From Natronosalvus halobius (GTDB taxonomy: Archaea; Halobacteriota; Halobacteria; Halobacteriales; Natrialbaceae), in the NCBI RefSeq assembly GCF_024138145.1, contig NZ_CP099998.1, forward strand, positions 186,001 to 250,000: a stretch of DNA of 64,000 nucleotides, read 5' to 3'. Position 1 is the stretch's first letter. Each line of letters opens with the position of its first letter. The position numbers and the translations under genes were made by a program. Of this stretch, positions 35,704 through 44,727 are shown one piece after another. Under the pieces are notes generated by a model that ran no database searches, had not been told where the DNA came from, and saw only the letters and a program-made list of their open reading frames with translations.

Positions 35704-36764
35704 CAGTACTCGTCCTCCGTTTTCGTCGCGTGCGAAAATTTCTCGAACTTCGGATCGACGTGGTTGTAGTAGTGATAGAGAATCTCCATCGTCTCCTGGC
35801 GGTCGGTGACTCGTTCGATGGAGACGTCAGTCCGACCGAGTGTGTTCGTGATCCGACGTTGGCGCTGCCGGACCTCGCGGATACAGAGTTCGGTTCGAAC
35901 CTCCGCATGAGAGCCGCCCAGTGGTGTTCGATTGACGATTCCCGAACAGACCCTACCGATGATCGGAAGCGTCCTGAGCTGACTCAACACGCTTCCTGTA
36001 TCGAGATCCTTGTGGACCTGGTCGGCCTTAACGCGCGTCACGATGTAGAAATCGCGCTGTTTGAGGTCCTCGTCTTCGATGTTGGTGTTGGCCCACTGGA
36101 TGTAGAATTTGCGTCCGTACTGGAGGATTGGCGTCTGGCCGCGTGAAGCTCTGCTCGCGCCGGCTGTATAGAACCGCTCGAGATGACCAGTCAGATCGAA
36201 CGTCTTTGGATAGCAGGGGACGGCAACGCTGGACTCGAGCGACATGAGGAACGACACGTACGCACTCATCGTGTCGCGTTTCGCCTGGTCACTGAGCGAG
36301 AGCCAGTTTTGGGGATGAACTTTCAGCAGGCCGATGTAGCTGTTCCCGTCGACAGCGATTCCATCATCACGGACGTAATCGAAGCCGAGTTTCGCCTGAG
36401 TGGTCGTGGGCTCGCCGAGTCGATTCTCGAGGTCGAAGTGGTCGCGAGCCCGAGCCCGTTCGCGAGCGGTCGGGAGATCGGTGTCGATATCGTCGAGGAA
36501 TCTATTGAGTGCCCGAAGAACTTCGAGGTCGGACTCGGGTGCTGTCGACGATGCTCCGTTACGGGTCGCAGCAGTCGGATGGTCACCGTTCTGTAACTCA
36601 GAATCCGGCCTCGAGTGTGACTCGGTCGCTGACATGCTCGTCGTCGATTGTCCGGCTGAAGTATCGGGTGAAGAGTTCTCGTTGGCTGTCTCGTCAATTT
36701 CGTGTTCCCCATCGCTGCCGGCGACGGTCCCATCAGTAGTCTCGTCGGAGGAGGCAGATCCCAT
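35703..36764 (-). CDS. VirB4 N-terminal-domain-like accessory protein
   Basis: The 353-residue protein starts with about 90 low-complexity acidic residues, then a folded part. That part (FDYVRDDGIAVDGNSYIGLLKVHPQNWLSLSDQAKRDTMSAYVSFLMSLESSVAVPCYPKTFDL...DFYIVTRVKAD) resembles the N-terminal CagE/TrbE region of VirB4 proteins. No P-loop is present. It lies one base from the VirB4 ATPase, so it is likely a separate subunit that caps or anchors it. It has its own start and acidic head, so it is not just a frameshifted front half. Confidence 0.7.
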   Translation of the reverse strand: MGSASSDETTDGTVAGSDGEHEIDETANENSSPDTSAGQSTTSMSATESHSRPDSELQNGDHPTAATRNGASSTAPESDLEVLRALNRFLDDIDTDLPTARERARARDHFDLENRLGEPTTTQAKLGFDYVRDDGIAVDGNSYIGLLKVHPQNWLSLSDQAKRDTMSAYVSFLMSLESSVAVPCYPKTFDLTGHLERFYTAGASRASRGQTPILQYGRKFYIQWANTNIEDEDLKQRDFYIVTRVKADQVHKDLDTGSVLSQLRTLPIIGRVCSGIVNRTPLGGSHAEVRTELCIREVRQRQRRITNTLGRTDVSIERVTDRQETMEILYHYYNHVDPKFEKFSHATKTEDEY

Positions 36765-36770
36765 ACGCGG

Positions 36771-37157
36771 TTACCTCGATTCGGTCTCCTGGTCAGCTTC
36801 GATCGTCTCGATGTCGAGGCCCTCTTGCCGGACGCCGACGACGTCCTGGACAACAGCCGTCTCTGCCTTGGTTCGAGTGCGGCGGTTATAGTACGAGTTC
36901 GACGAGAGATAGTAGTCAGCGGCGGCACGGGCGTAACTGATCGGTCGCTGGCCAGCGGGCGCAACGAGGAGGATGAGGATTCCGAGTGTGAGACCGATGC
37001 CGCCTGCAATCAGGAAGAGCGTGCCGGTGAACCCGAGGCTCTGGGCGATACCGAGGGCGAGAAACGGGATGACGAGAACCTCGCCGGCTTCGCGGGCGGT
37101 GAGACCGAATAGCAACTTCGTGTTGATGATCCGGCCTGCGATAGGGAAGGTCTCCAT
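36771..37157 (-). CDS. PrgI/VirB3-like membrane protein
   Basis: The 128-residue protein has two membrane segments (AGEVLVIPFLALGIAQSLGF and TLFLIAGGIGLTLGILILLV), then a cytoplasmic tail (ISYARAAADYYLSSNSYYNRRTRTK). This is the usual PrgI-family layout. PrgI and VirB3 proteins anchor VirB4 at the membrane. It is placed directly before the VirB4-like genes, as in bacterial systems. Confidence 0.78.
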   Translation of the reverse strand: METFPIAGRIINTKLLFGLTAREAGEVLVIPFLALGIAQSLGFTGTLFLIAGGIGLTLGILILLVAPAGQRPISYARAAADYYLSSNSYYNRRTRTKAETAVVQDVVGVRQEGLDIETIEADQETESR

Positions 37158-37233
37158 GTAATCATTACCTTACAAAGATAGATAGTTAATCGTTTCTCTA
37201 CTATGTCGGTTTTTCCATAGCATTCACGATTTG

Positions 37234-38661
37234 TTAGGTATCTTTGCCCGTAGAGCGGTCTGGGAACGCCTCGTGAATATCCTCGAGCGTGATTGCCTCA
37301 GCATCGCGCTCAGCTGCGTGCATTGCGGCGTCGTCGACGATTCCCACGACGTCAGCACTGCTGAGCCCTTCAGAGCGCTCGGCTAACTCGTGATAATCGT
37401 CTTCGTCAAGAGCGGTCGGAAGTTCCCGGAGTCGTACGCGGAAGATCGCCTCACGAGCGTCGTCGTCAGGGAGGCCGATTTCGTACTGCTGGTCAAACCG
37501 TCCTCGGCGTGTGGCTGCCTCATCGAGGAGATCAGCTCGATTCGTCGCTGCGATGACGAGGTAATTCGGGTTCTCGTCATCTAAGTGTGTGAGGAACTCA
37601 TTGACGACCTGGGCGTGCTCTCGGTGGAGGTCGTTACCGCGACCAGCGAGGAGGGCGTCGATTTCGTCGATGAAGATGACGCACCGGTCGAACTGTTCAG
37701 CTTCGGCGAAGAGCTGGTTGACCTGCTCGGTTGACTCGTTGATCCACCGGGATTTGATATCGCCCGCAGATAACTCGAGATACGGATGGCCGAGTTCGCC
37801 GGCGATTGCTCGAGCGAACAGGGTCTTCCCGGTTCCGGGTGGGCCGTAAAGGAGAATTCCATTCGGTGGTGAGACGTTGAACCGCTCGTAGGCTTCGTCA
37901 ATCCGGGTAAGTGGTCGAAGGACGGATCTCTCGATATTTGTTTTCAGCGACTCCATCCCACCAATATCTGCAAACCACGTCTCTGGTGCAGGCTCCCATT
38001 GATACCTGCGATTTCTCTGCAAATCATCGTTCTGTAGCGCCTTTCTGTCCTGACCATCCGTTCCATTCATGGATGTAGGTGAATTCACAGACTGTGTACC
38101 TGACTGGCTGCGCTGCTCCTCCTTTGTTTGCGAGCTATAGCTATCTGGGCTAGTGTCCGTGAGCCCGGAAAGATTAGCATACGTCATCATCGGCACGCTA
38201 ACGAGCCAACTCAAGCCTACAAGCAAAGTGTCATCAAACAGGGCAGCAATTCGTAATGGCTGAAAGATTCTTCCGAACGATGGCCAGAGACCCTCTAAAA
38301 GCGGAAGGAGCCAGACAGCAGTTAACATGACGGACCCAACGATTATTCCTAAAAACCATCCTCTCTCCACATCCTCGTCGTCCTGCCCAACTACGAACTC
38401 TATCATTGTAGTCGCGACTATGGCAATAACACTCGGTACGAACCAAATAGCAGGCACACTAAGGATTGTTGCAATCCACCCGATTGAGGTAGGCATCTTG
38501 GCTGCTACCCAAATTACGCCTAACGGCACCAGAAGGTAACACGCAGACAGTACAATAGCTGAGAAAAGAGAGGTGAAAATGGTCTTGAATATCTCATCGA
38601 AGTTCCGCTGACTATTGGTCCCCTCCTCTTTTGTGGACGTAGTGTGTTCTTGTTCGTCCAT
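37234..38661 (-). CDS. Membrane-anchored AAA+ ATPase inside the transfer cluster
   Basis: The 475-residue protein begins with four to five membrane helices (residues 27-90 and 103-165), then a low-complexity linker to about 215. A single AAA+ module of the Cdc48/FtsH class follows: Walker A GPPGTGKT (273-280), Walker B CVIFIDEIDAL, AATNRADLLDEAATRRGRFD (sensor 1 and arginine finger region). There is no FtsH protease motif after it, so it is an unfoldase-type ATPase. The front half of the gene is visibly richer in A/T than its neighbours, suggesting later insertion. Its job may be to remodel the transfer complex. Confidence 0.85.
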   Translation of the reverse strand: MDEQEHTTSTKEEGTNSQRNFDEIFKTIFTSLFSAIVLSACYLLVPLGVIWVAAKMPTSIGWIATILSVPAIWFVPSVIAIVATTMIEFVVGQDDEDVERGWFLGIIVGSVMLTAVWLLPLLEGLWPSFGRIFQPLRIAALFDDTLLVGLSWLVSVPMMTYANLSGLTDTSPDSYSSQTKEEQRSQSGTQSVNSPTSMNGTDGQDRKALQNDDLQRNRRYQWEPAPETWFADIGGMESLKTNIERSVLRPLTRIDEAYERFNVSPPNGILLYGPPGTGKTLFARAIAGELGHPYLELSAGDIKSRWINESTEQVNQLFAEAEQFDRCVIFIDEIDALLAGRGNDLHREHAQVVNEFLTHLDDENPNYLVIAATNRADLLDEAATRRGRFDQQYEIGLPDDDAREAIFRVRLRELPTALDEDDYHELAERSEGLSSADVVGIVDDAAMHAAERDAEAITLEDIHEAFPDRSTGKDT

Positions 38662-38709
38662 TATTATCCTTAAGCTACGGAATTCCGTTGTATATGCATT
38701 CGGTCAACC

Positions 38710-40191
38710 CTACTTTGACTGGCCCTTGTTAGAAGAGGTGTCAGACCAGTCGTTCAGTTCATGTTGTTTCGGCCCGGAATCATCTGACGTATCGACAACC
38801 GGGTTTTCTCGGTAGCGCTCAAGGCCTGCCTCAGCCCAGTCGACCGGAGATTGGTGGAGATTCCGCGTAGCATAGTCCGCACCTGCATGTGCATCGTTGA
38901 TCACTCGTTTCCCACCTTTCTTTCCGGAGTGTCCGATTCGCTTCCCCTTCTCAACCTTTTCTTCGGAAACAACGCTCGTAGCAACGTTCCCAATCGTACT
39001 TTTTGTTCGTCCTGCAGCAGAGCCTGCCTTCCCAACAGCGGTGCTACCCACTCCTTTAGTTCGTTTATCGATCCCTCGCAGCCCCTTCGACGTCCCATGC
39101 CTCGCCTGTTCGACCAGAGCAGTACGAGTCGACTTTCCGCTGGACTGGTTTGCCGACGAGCTCTGAGAACTCGACTTACTCTTCGCACCCTGTCGACCGG
39201 AGATCCGCCGCGGTGACAGTCCGGCCATCGCCGCTGATTTGATGCCAACGAGTGCGGGAGCGACGAGTCCGATCAACCAGAAGAGGTACGCCTCGAGGAC
39301 TTCCCCGAATCCGGGATCACTCGCTTGCTGACTCTGGGCAGCGGTCGCCCCCTGACCGGCCATGTCCGCGTATGCCCCGGCGGCTGCAGCACCAGTCTGT
39401 AGGAGGCCAGCCATCACAATTCCGGCGAGGAGCATGTACGCGGTCGCTCGAAGGACGGTTTTCGAAATCTCCGACGCGTAGCGAAGCGGCCCGAAGTCCA
39501 GGAACAACATTGCTCCGAGCACAGGTAGGAGGATGAACGTCGCATTGAACAAGAACTCCCGCAGGATGAAGACACCAAGCGCGAGGAGGATGCCTGCCAC
39601 GGACACCATACTCAGGATGAGTCCACCGATGATCGCACCAGCGCTCGACGCCGCAGCTCCGTCGAGGCCTGATTGCAAGACCTCCGGGCCGAATGCAGCG
39701 CCGTAGTCGGCAGTGAAGATATGGCGAATAAGCGCGTTCGTCAACAGCAGACTGAAGTGCATGATCTGCCGGGCCACGGCGACGAAGATAATCACCTTCA
39801 GCGCTTTCCACACCAGCATGAAGTTCGTCACTTCGATCTGGTCGGCGAACGGCTTCGTCGCAACACCCGCCATGAACATGATCACGAGCAGCTGCGGGAA
39901 GATATCCAGATTGTGCTGGAAGGCTGCCTGCATCCCAGGATCTGAGTAGGGACTATCGAAGATGATGAACGTGAGTATCCCGTTGGCGACGAGTTCACCA
40001 ATGAACCCGAGAATCCCGGTCAAGATGTAGGTGAAAAAGTCGGCAATCCAGTCGGAGAACACGGCGGCGGGTGAAACTATGGGTGCGTCAGGCAACAGAA
40101 TCGCAATGCTGTGCAGACTGGCCGATAGTATTTCGGGACCGATGCTGTCATGAGTGACGTCGGTTGGGACGTGGTATTTCGAGCCAATCAT
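38710..40191 (-). CDS. TrbL/VirB6-like polytopic membrane protein
   Basis: The 493-residue protein has several long membrane helices between residues 45 and 320 (FFTYILTGILGFIGELVANGILTFI, LLVIMFMAGVA, AIIGGLILSMVSVAGILLALGVFILREFLFNATFILLPVLGAML, AYMLLAGIVMAGLLQTG). A basic, serine-rich cytoplasmic tail follows (SSQSSSANQSSGKSTRTALVEQARHG). This matches TrbL/VirB6 proteins, which form part of the inner-membrane channel. Position between a secreted protein and VirB4-type genes supports this. Confidence 0.75.
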   Translation of the reverse strand: MIGSKYHVPTDVTHDSIGPEILSASLHSIAILLPDAPIVSPAAVFSDWIADFFTYILTGILGFIGELVANGILTFIIFDSPYSDPGMQAAFQHNLDIFPQLLVIMFMAGVATKPFADQIEVTNFMLVWKALKVIIFVAVARQIMHFSLLLTNALIRHIFTADYGAAFGPEVLQSGLDGAAASSAGAIIGGLILSMVSVAGILLALGVFILREFLFNATFILLPVLGAMLFLDFGPLRYASEISKTVLRATAYMLLAGIVMAGLLQTGAAAAGAYADMAGQGATAAQSQQASDPGFGEVLEAYLFWLIGLVAPALVGIKSAAMAGLSPRRISGRQGAKSKSSSQSSSANQSSGKSTRTALVEQARHGTSKGLRGIDKRTKGVGSTAVGKAGSAAGRTKSTIGNVATSVVSEEKVEKGKRIGHSGKKGGKRVINDAHAGADYATRNLHQSPVDWAEAGLERYRENPVVDTSDDSGPKQHELNDWSDTSSNKGQSK

Positions 40192-40261
40192 TGTGTTTTC
40201 TGAGGTTGTTGTGGGGCTGTTGTGTGCGTGTTAGAGTCACCACTCGAGCGTCTCATAGGCT

Positions 40262-42097
40262 CTATCCCCCCTCCTTTCGCATGTACGCGAACGGTGCGAA
40301 AAAGATGACAAACGCGATCACCGAAACCAGCGCACCCGCGAGGCTGGTCAGGAGTTGATAGATGTCGAACGGATCCGGCTGGAACGCGACTCGAGCCTGT
40401 ACTGGCCCGTAGTAGACGTTTTCGGAGGCGTCAGCCATACCTGCAAAGGAGGCGGTGACGTAGAGGTCTCGCCGCTCGACGACGATGGCGCCGTCAGCGT
40501 TGGTCGTCTCTCGCCCTTGGGCTGCCCCTCGAAGCCAGAGCGTTTGGTTCGTCAGCGGTTGACTAGTGGCCGTGTCCGTAAGCTGGATTTTGGCATGGGT
40601 CTCGTTGAGAACCGTGGTGGAGAGGCTCGTGTTCTGCTCGCGAACGGTTTGGGTCGTCAGTGGAATCGAATCATTATGGATATCGCGAACCTCCGTGATC
40701 GGCTGGTCGACGTTCGTAATGACGATCGTCGTATAGCCACGAGGGGGCACCGAGGTGAGATTGACATGGCGGTCGAGCGGAGCCGCGCTACCGGACAGAT
40801 TACTGCCATCCAGGTGCGTGATCTCTGGACCAGATGTGGCGTCCGTCTGTTGGGTCCACTCGAGCGTTGGCTGCCGACGGTTCGCGATAAGCTGGACCTC
40901 GAGGACGTTCGGGAACGCGACGGTCTGCTGTCGGGTCTGTGCAGTTTCGAACTGCTCGGTAAGCGTCTGGGCGAGACGTGTCTCGTTTCGGGGTGATACT
41001 GAGGGGATGGTGTACGATTCCGGAAACAGACGGTGGCCACGTGTCGCGTTCACGTACTGGCGCTGTGAGTAGACGCCCCAGACGTTCTGGATGCGTCCCT
41101 CTGCGTCGTCGAACTGCGCATAGCTCCAGAGTCGACGCTCAGAGAGGGATTGTGACCCTTCGAACGTGAGGACGATTCGGTCGATATCCTCCTCAGTGCG
41201 AACGATCGTCTGGGTGACGCTGAGGTCCTGGTTCGTCGTGACAGTGATACGCTCACTGTCCTGGACTGTGTGCGAGAGTCGAAGCGTTTCATCGGTTGCA
41301 TTCGATAACTGCCAGCTGCCGCCGTCACGGACGTAGGTACTCGTCGTGACGGCAACTGTCGAGTTGATCGTCGCACGAACCTGCATCATCGTTGGCTCGC
41401 TCGCGTTCGCGCCGTCGTACTCGAGTTGTCCTGGTGACTCCGAATCACTGGCCCAGGTCTGTTCCCCAATTCGAACGCTCCGATCGACCTCCTGATCGAG
41501 GAGGTCGTAGGAGAGACAGGTCCTGGTGTCGCCGGTGACAGTGCATGTCTGATTCGGGAGGCGGGTCGAGTAATCGAGGTGAGTCAGGACGGTCCCGTTT
41601 CGGGGGATGAGTAGCCGCTCGCTTTGGTTTGCAGTGCGGGTTTCCTCACCGGCACCGATGCGAGTACGCGCTCCGTCCGCTGTACCGAGAATCGTGATAT
41701 GGGCGTCTTTGATGACGGTTCCGTTCGAGCGCTGTGAGTCGGACAGCCAGAGACTCGTCGAGTCGTTGCGCTGGATGGATTCCAACTGGGCAAGCCGATA
41801 CTCGCTGAGTGTCTGTTGGTCCGGCCCAACACGATAGGGTGGCTGTGTTGTCGTGTAGGTAAAATCGCGCGTCCGGCTGATGTTTGCCAGGGAGGAGTTC
41901 TCCTCGCGGACGACGTCGTCAATGGTGGGAAGCACGAACGGAGGAAGCGATCCGGAATCTGGATCTCGATCATCGGAGAGAAACGCTCGTGTTGCGTTGT
42001 CCGGCGCGATACTGGCTGGTGTTGTGACTGCACTCACGACGGGGAGCGTGAGGAGGGCGACAAGCACCAGACCGGTGAGGGGACGACTGGCCGTCAT
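40262..42097 (-). CDS. Large secreted protein with C-terminal membrane anchor
   Basis: The 611-residue protein has an N-terminal signal sequence (PLTGLVLVALLTLPVVSAVTT), a long polar extracellular region with many N-x-S/T sites, and a C-terminal membrane helix (LLTSLAGALVSVIAFVIFFAPFAYM) with a short basic tail (RKEGG). The outer part reads as repeated beta strands, including an Ig-like stretch near the end (TTVLNETHAKIQLTDTATSQPLTNQTLWLRG). It may be an adhesin or cell-contact component of the transfer machine. No named family recognised. Confidence 0.7.
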   Translation of the reverse strand: MTASRPLTGLVLVALLTLPVVSAVTTPASIAPDNATRAFLSDDRDPDSGSLPPFVLPTIDDVVREENSSLANISRTRDFTYTTTQPPYRVGPDQQTLSEYRLAQLESIQRNDSTSLWLSDSQRSNGTVIKDAHITILGTADGARTRIGAGEETRTANQSERLLIPRNGTVLTHLDYSTRLPNQTCTVTGDTRTCLSYDLLDQEVDRSVRIGEQTWASDSESPGQLEYDGANASEPTMMQVRATINSTVAVTTSTYVRDGGSWQLSNATDETLRLSHTVQDSERITVTTNQDLSVTQTIVRTEEDIDRIVLTFEGSQSLSERRLWSYAQFDDAEGRIQNVWGVYSQRQYVNATRGHRLFPESYTIPSVSPRNETRLAQTLTEQFETAQTRQQTVAFPNVLEVQLIANRRQPTLEWTQQTDATSGPEITHLDGSNLSGSAAPLDRHVNLTSVPPRGYTTIVITNVDQPITEVRDIHNDSIPLTTQTVREQNTSLSTTVLNETHAKIQLTDTATSQPLTNQTLWLRGAAQGRETTNADGAIVVERRDLYVTASFAGMADASENVYYGPVQARVAFQPDPFDIYQLLTSLAGALVSVIAFVIFFAPFAYMRKEGG

Positions 42098-42155
42098 AGA
42101 TCAGTGTAATGGGGTGGAGCGGCGGCCCACTCTTGGTTCACCTCAAGTGGACTGC

Positions 42156-42491
42156 TCAGGGGATGACTGGAACGATCATCCCCGGGGCGAGGTTCTCGAA
42201 AAGACTGACGAACACGTTGTAGCTCACCGAGAGGATGATCATCCCGGCGCCACCCCACATGCCGCGCCAGCCCCATTGGGCGCGATCGGCGCTGCGCCTG
42301 GAGACAAACCAGACAGCGGCGCCGACGAGGAAGACGATCACGCCGATTTGACCGAGGGTTGTGGCGACGAACTCCTCAATCTGCGTGAGTGAGTTGTTGA
42401 TTTCGTTTTGTTGGGCGGCAGCGACGCCTGTACTTGCGGTGAACACGATCAGAACGACCAGGGTTCGTGCGATACCTTGTCGATAGTGCAT
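42156..42491 (-). CDS. VirB2/pilin-like small membrane protein
   Basis: The 111-residue protein has a signal peptide ending at ASTGVAAAQ. Two hydrophobic segments follow (TTLGQIGVIVFLVGAAVWFVS and GAGMIILSVSYNVFVSLF) separated by a short basic loop (RRSADRAQWGW). This is the size and layout of VirB2/TrbC pilins. It is the first gene of the ten-gene unit. A pilin role is inferred from layout and position only. Confidence 0.65.
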   Translation of the reverse strand: MHYRQGIARTLVVLIVFTASTGVAAAQQNEINNSLTQIEEFVATTLGQIGVIVFLVGAAVWFVSRRSADRAQWGWRGMWGGAGMIILSVSYNVFVSLFENLAPGMIVPVIP

Positions 42492-42560
42492 GATTCATCC
42501 ATCTTACCGACGGTACTAATAACCTTAGATTATCTTATTGAAGTATTTCCCTTGGATGCT
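42492..42560 (-). promoter_or_regulatory. Probable promoter of the conjugation-like cluster
   Basis: On the minus strand the A/T-rich stretch AATAAGATAATC lies about 30-45 nt before the ATG at 42491, with ATTAGTACCGTCGG after it. This is a plausible TATA region for the whole minus-strand unit; no other clear promoter was seen inside it apart from the gap at 37158-37233. Confidence 0.45.
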
Positions 42561-42860
42561 AGATAGCGATTTTAATACATAGAAATAGTAAGGAGATTGT
42601 ATTCAGCCGAGTATTAACGCCGCGAGGAGATTGTTTTCATCACTCTAATTCGCTGGAAAGCCCTGACACAATGACTCTAACAGCTATGCTGAAATTCTTG
42701 ACCAATGATAAGTGTCTGTGACCGTGCTGAATACACAGCGCGTATCTCGCAATAAAAGGGCGTTCAAATCGAACACTCCCGGTTCGCTCAATACAGGCGG
42801 TTCACCGGGCGTCCAGATGCGAATTGAACAGGTCTGGTGGACCACTGAGAGACTCGGATG
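42561..42860. other. Non-coding stretch with a degenerate repeat end
   Basis: No gene seen. GTGCTGAATACACAGCGCG ends at about 42742 and matches the right end of the 67-nt repeats, but the left end is not conserved. Confidence 0.45.
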
Positions 42861-43412
42861 CTACTTTGAAACGTAGTTCTCATCGAGAGCGACGACTTCG
42901 TTCCGTTTCCGATCGACGAAGAGCGCATCCTGCCATTCAGTCTCGTCGGTATCCGTCGCATCCGTGTCCGTAACGTCTTCAAGAGCTTCGAGTCGGGCGA
43001 CGTTATCGAATTTGGCCGCAGAGAGTGATTCGTGACACTGCTCGCCGATTGCCTCGATTTTGTGCCGAGCTCCACCCGGCACGTAGACGAACTCCATCGG
43101 CCCGATTTCGAGCGTTTGATGGCTCCCATCTTCCCGTTCGAGGGTATACCTGGCCCGCCCATCAAGACACATATTTACCTCGTCGAGACCCGGGACGTGT
43201 GTATGCCAATCGATCTTTTTGGAGGGCTCCATCTCGAAGTAGAGCAATCTGAACTCGTTTGTTCTGATAACCAGTGGAGTACTCCTAACACCTTCGGAAT
43301 CCGTATCCTCGGGATTCTCGGTCCCAATCTTGTACATCGTTTGGTCGGGAAGGTGAGTACGGGCAAGTTCCTCGGGGGTCAGTTCTGATTTAGGAACCTC
43401 GTCCTTTGTCAT
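42861..43412 (-). CDS. Cupin-domain protein
   Basis: The 183-residue protein has a single cupin barrel: WHTHVPGLDEVNMCLDGRARYTL (motif 1, with H-x-H and E) and GPMEFVYVPGGARHKIEAIGEQ (motif 2, with the late H). It probably binds a metal. Many cupins of this size are dioxygenases or sensors; none can be chosen here. It has no operon partner and lies beside a complete IS5 element. Confidence 0.82.
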   Translation of the reverse strand: MTKDEVPKSELTPEELARTHLPDQTMYKIGTENPEDTDSEGVRSTPLVIRTNEFRLLYFEMEPSKKIDWHTHVPGLDEVNMCLDGRARYTLEREDGSHQTLEIGPMEFVYVPGGARHKIEAIGEQCHESLSAAKFDNVARLEALEDVTDTDATDTDETEWQDALFVDRKRNEVVALDENYVSK

Positions 43413-43549
43413 AACTGGCCATTATGAAGAATGACCTTATACTTATACATACAGAAGAAAAATGATATAGTGTTTGCAGAGTCTGCGAACATATAATCTA
43501 CGCCGTGCCAACGAGAGACAAAGGAACCGACTTGCTGCATAGAGCCTCT

Positions 43550-44530
43550 GGGCGTTGTTTAGACGCCTGAATTTACTGGTTTGACCCCTCGATTGCGCGT
43601 TCGATGTTTCGCACCGCTGATTTCATGACAAGTTCGCGGAATTGACCGAACCACGTTCTAGCCCACAGCGTCTCACCGTATCGCTGCCGCAATCCGAAAA
43701 ACACTGATTCAGCATTCGAACGCTGGTTATACGCCCGATCGTGGATGAGTAAGTTTCTCGCCCATCCTCGGAAACCTGGGCCGCGTTGCGGAATCAGCGG
43801 TGTGATACTTTCAGCACGTAACCTCGTGCGAAGTGCTTCCCAGTCGTATCCTTTATCCGCCGCCACAGCCGTCAAATCGTCGAGATTCCGCACCAATACT
43901 TGCCAACCAACCTGTGTATCGTGCGGTTGTTTCATCGAACAGTGTATATCTAGAATCGCACTCGTTTCACAATCGACTAGCAGCGTGGTTTTCACTGCCT
44001 CGAACGTGTAATCCGTCCGTTTCGCATAGTGCTGGCTCGCTTGGACACGATCCACGCCAGTTGCGTCGATTGCTTGTACATCTCCGAGTTCGTACAGTTC
44101 GATCGATGCGTCGAGCATTGCTCGCCACCGCTTCATCGGAATCGCTTGCTTCCGCGCACAGATCGTGGAGAAATGAGGGAGCGTTTCAACGGTTAAATCG
44201 AGTGATTCTGTAACTCTCGGCATTTCTCGCAGAACATCCATCAGCTTCCTGTAATCGTGATTGAGATACTCTTTGAACCCCTGAACGGCGAGAATTACCC
44301 AGTCGGCATACCCGTCTTTTCCGGGTCGGTATGCCGGAGCTGGCTCGCCAGCGACGGCTTTTTGGGCGAGCGATACAACCTTCTCTGTGAAGCGGGAGGT
44401 CATCGTGTGCACAACGAACCCGTCCCGCTTCACTTCCTAGTAAATTTGGTATTTTCTCCGAGCTACTAGCACGACGATATGAGTTCGATCGGTTCTACAC
44501 TGCCAACGTTTGAGCGTCTAAACAAGGCCT
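43550..44530 (-). mobile_element. Complete IS5-family insertion sequence
   Basis: Terminal inverted repeats TTGTTTAGACGC (43555-43566) and GCGTCTAAACAA (44514-44525) flank the transposase gene; the match continues imperfectly on both sides. No clear target duplication was found. A 67-nt repeat begins 9 nt beyond the right terminal repeat. Confidence 0.8.
43573..44403 (-). CDS. IS5-family transposase
   Basis: The protein is about 276 residues long from the ATG at 44403 (MTSRFTEKVVSLAQKAVAG). DDE residues are seen in VQAIDATGVDR (first D), AVAADKGYDWEAL (second D) and RSNAESVFFGLRQRYG (E). A YxxxR-like context near the glutamate fits the IS5 group. Codons are intact throughout, so the enzyme may be active. 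It is related to the dead copy at 21183-21700. Confidence 0.9.
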   Translation of the reverse strand: MTSRFTEKVVSLAQKAVAGEPAPAYRPGKDGYADWVILAVQGFKEYLNHDYRKLMDVLREMPRVTESLDLTVETLPHFSTICARKQAIPMKRWRAMLDASIELYELGDVQAIDATGVDRVQASQHYAKRTDYTFEAVKTTLLVDCETSAILDIHCSMKQPHDTQVGWQVLVRNLDDLTAVAADKGYDWEALRTRLRAESITPLIPQRGPGFRGWARNLLIHDRAYNQRSNAESVFFGLRQRYGETLWARTWFGQFRELVMKSAVRNIERAIEGSNQ

Positions 44531-44533
44531 ATT

Positions 44534-44600
44534 CTCTGTATTCAGCAGCCCCGAACTGACAGTGTCACGGTAGTCTGCTAGGCTGGTGCTGCATACACAG
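44534..44600 (+). repeat. 67-nt repeat, copy 1
   Basis: Begins CTCTGTATTCAGCA and ends TGCTGCATACACAG, with CTGAC at position 23 and GGTAG at 36. The ends pair with each other at 12 of 14 positions. Confidence 0.75.
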
Positions 44601-44727
44601 CGCGAATGTTGCACGGGACGAAGGCCGATCTACAAGAGTCGATGATCGTTCAGTACAGTAGTTAGACGGACCCCATCGGCTCCCAAGACACACGGGGTGA
44701 CACAGACGAAGTGGACGAGTAGGAGGG

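Noticed and set aside
33466-36764. A VirB4 gene split by a frameshift into 353- and 745-residue parts.
   Set aside because: The second protein has its own N-terminal region before the P-loop and a start overlapping the previous stop by one base; both parts look complete, so two subunits are more likely.
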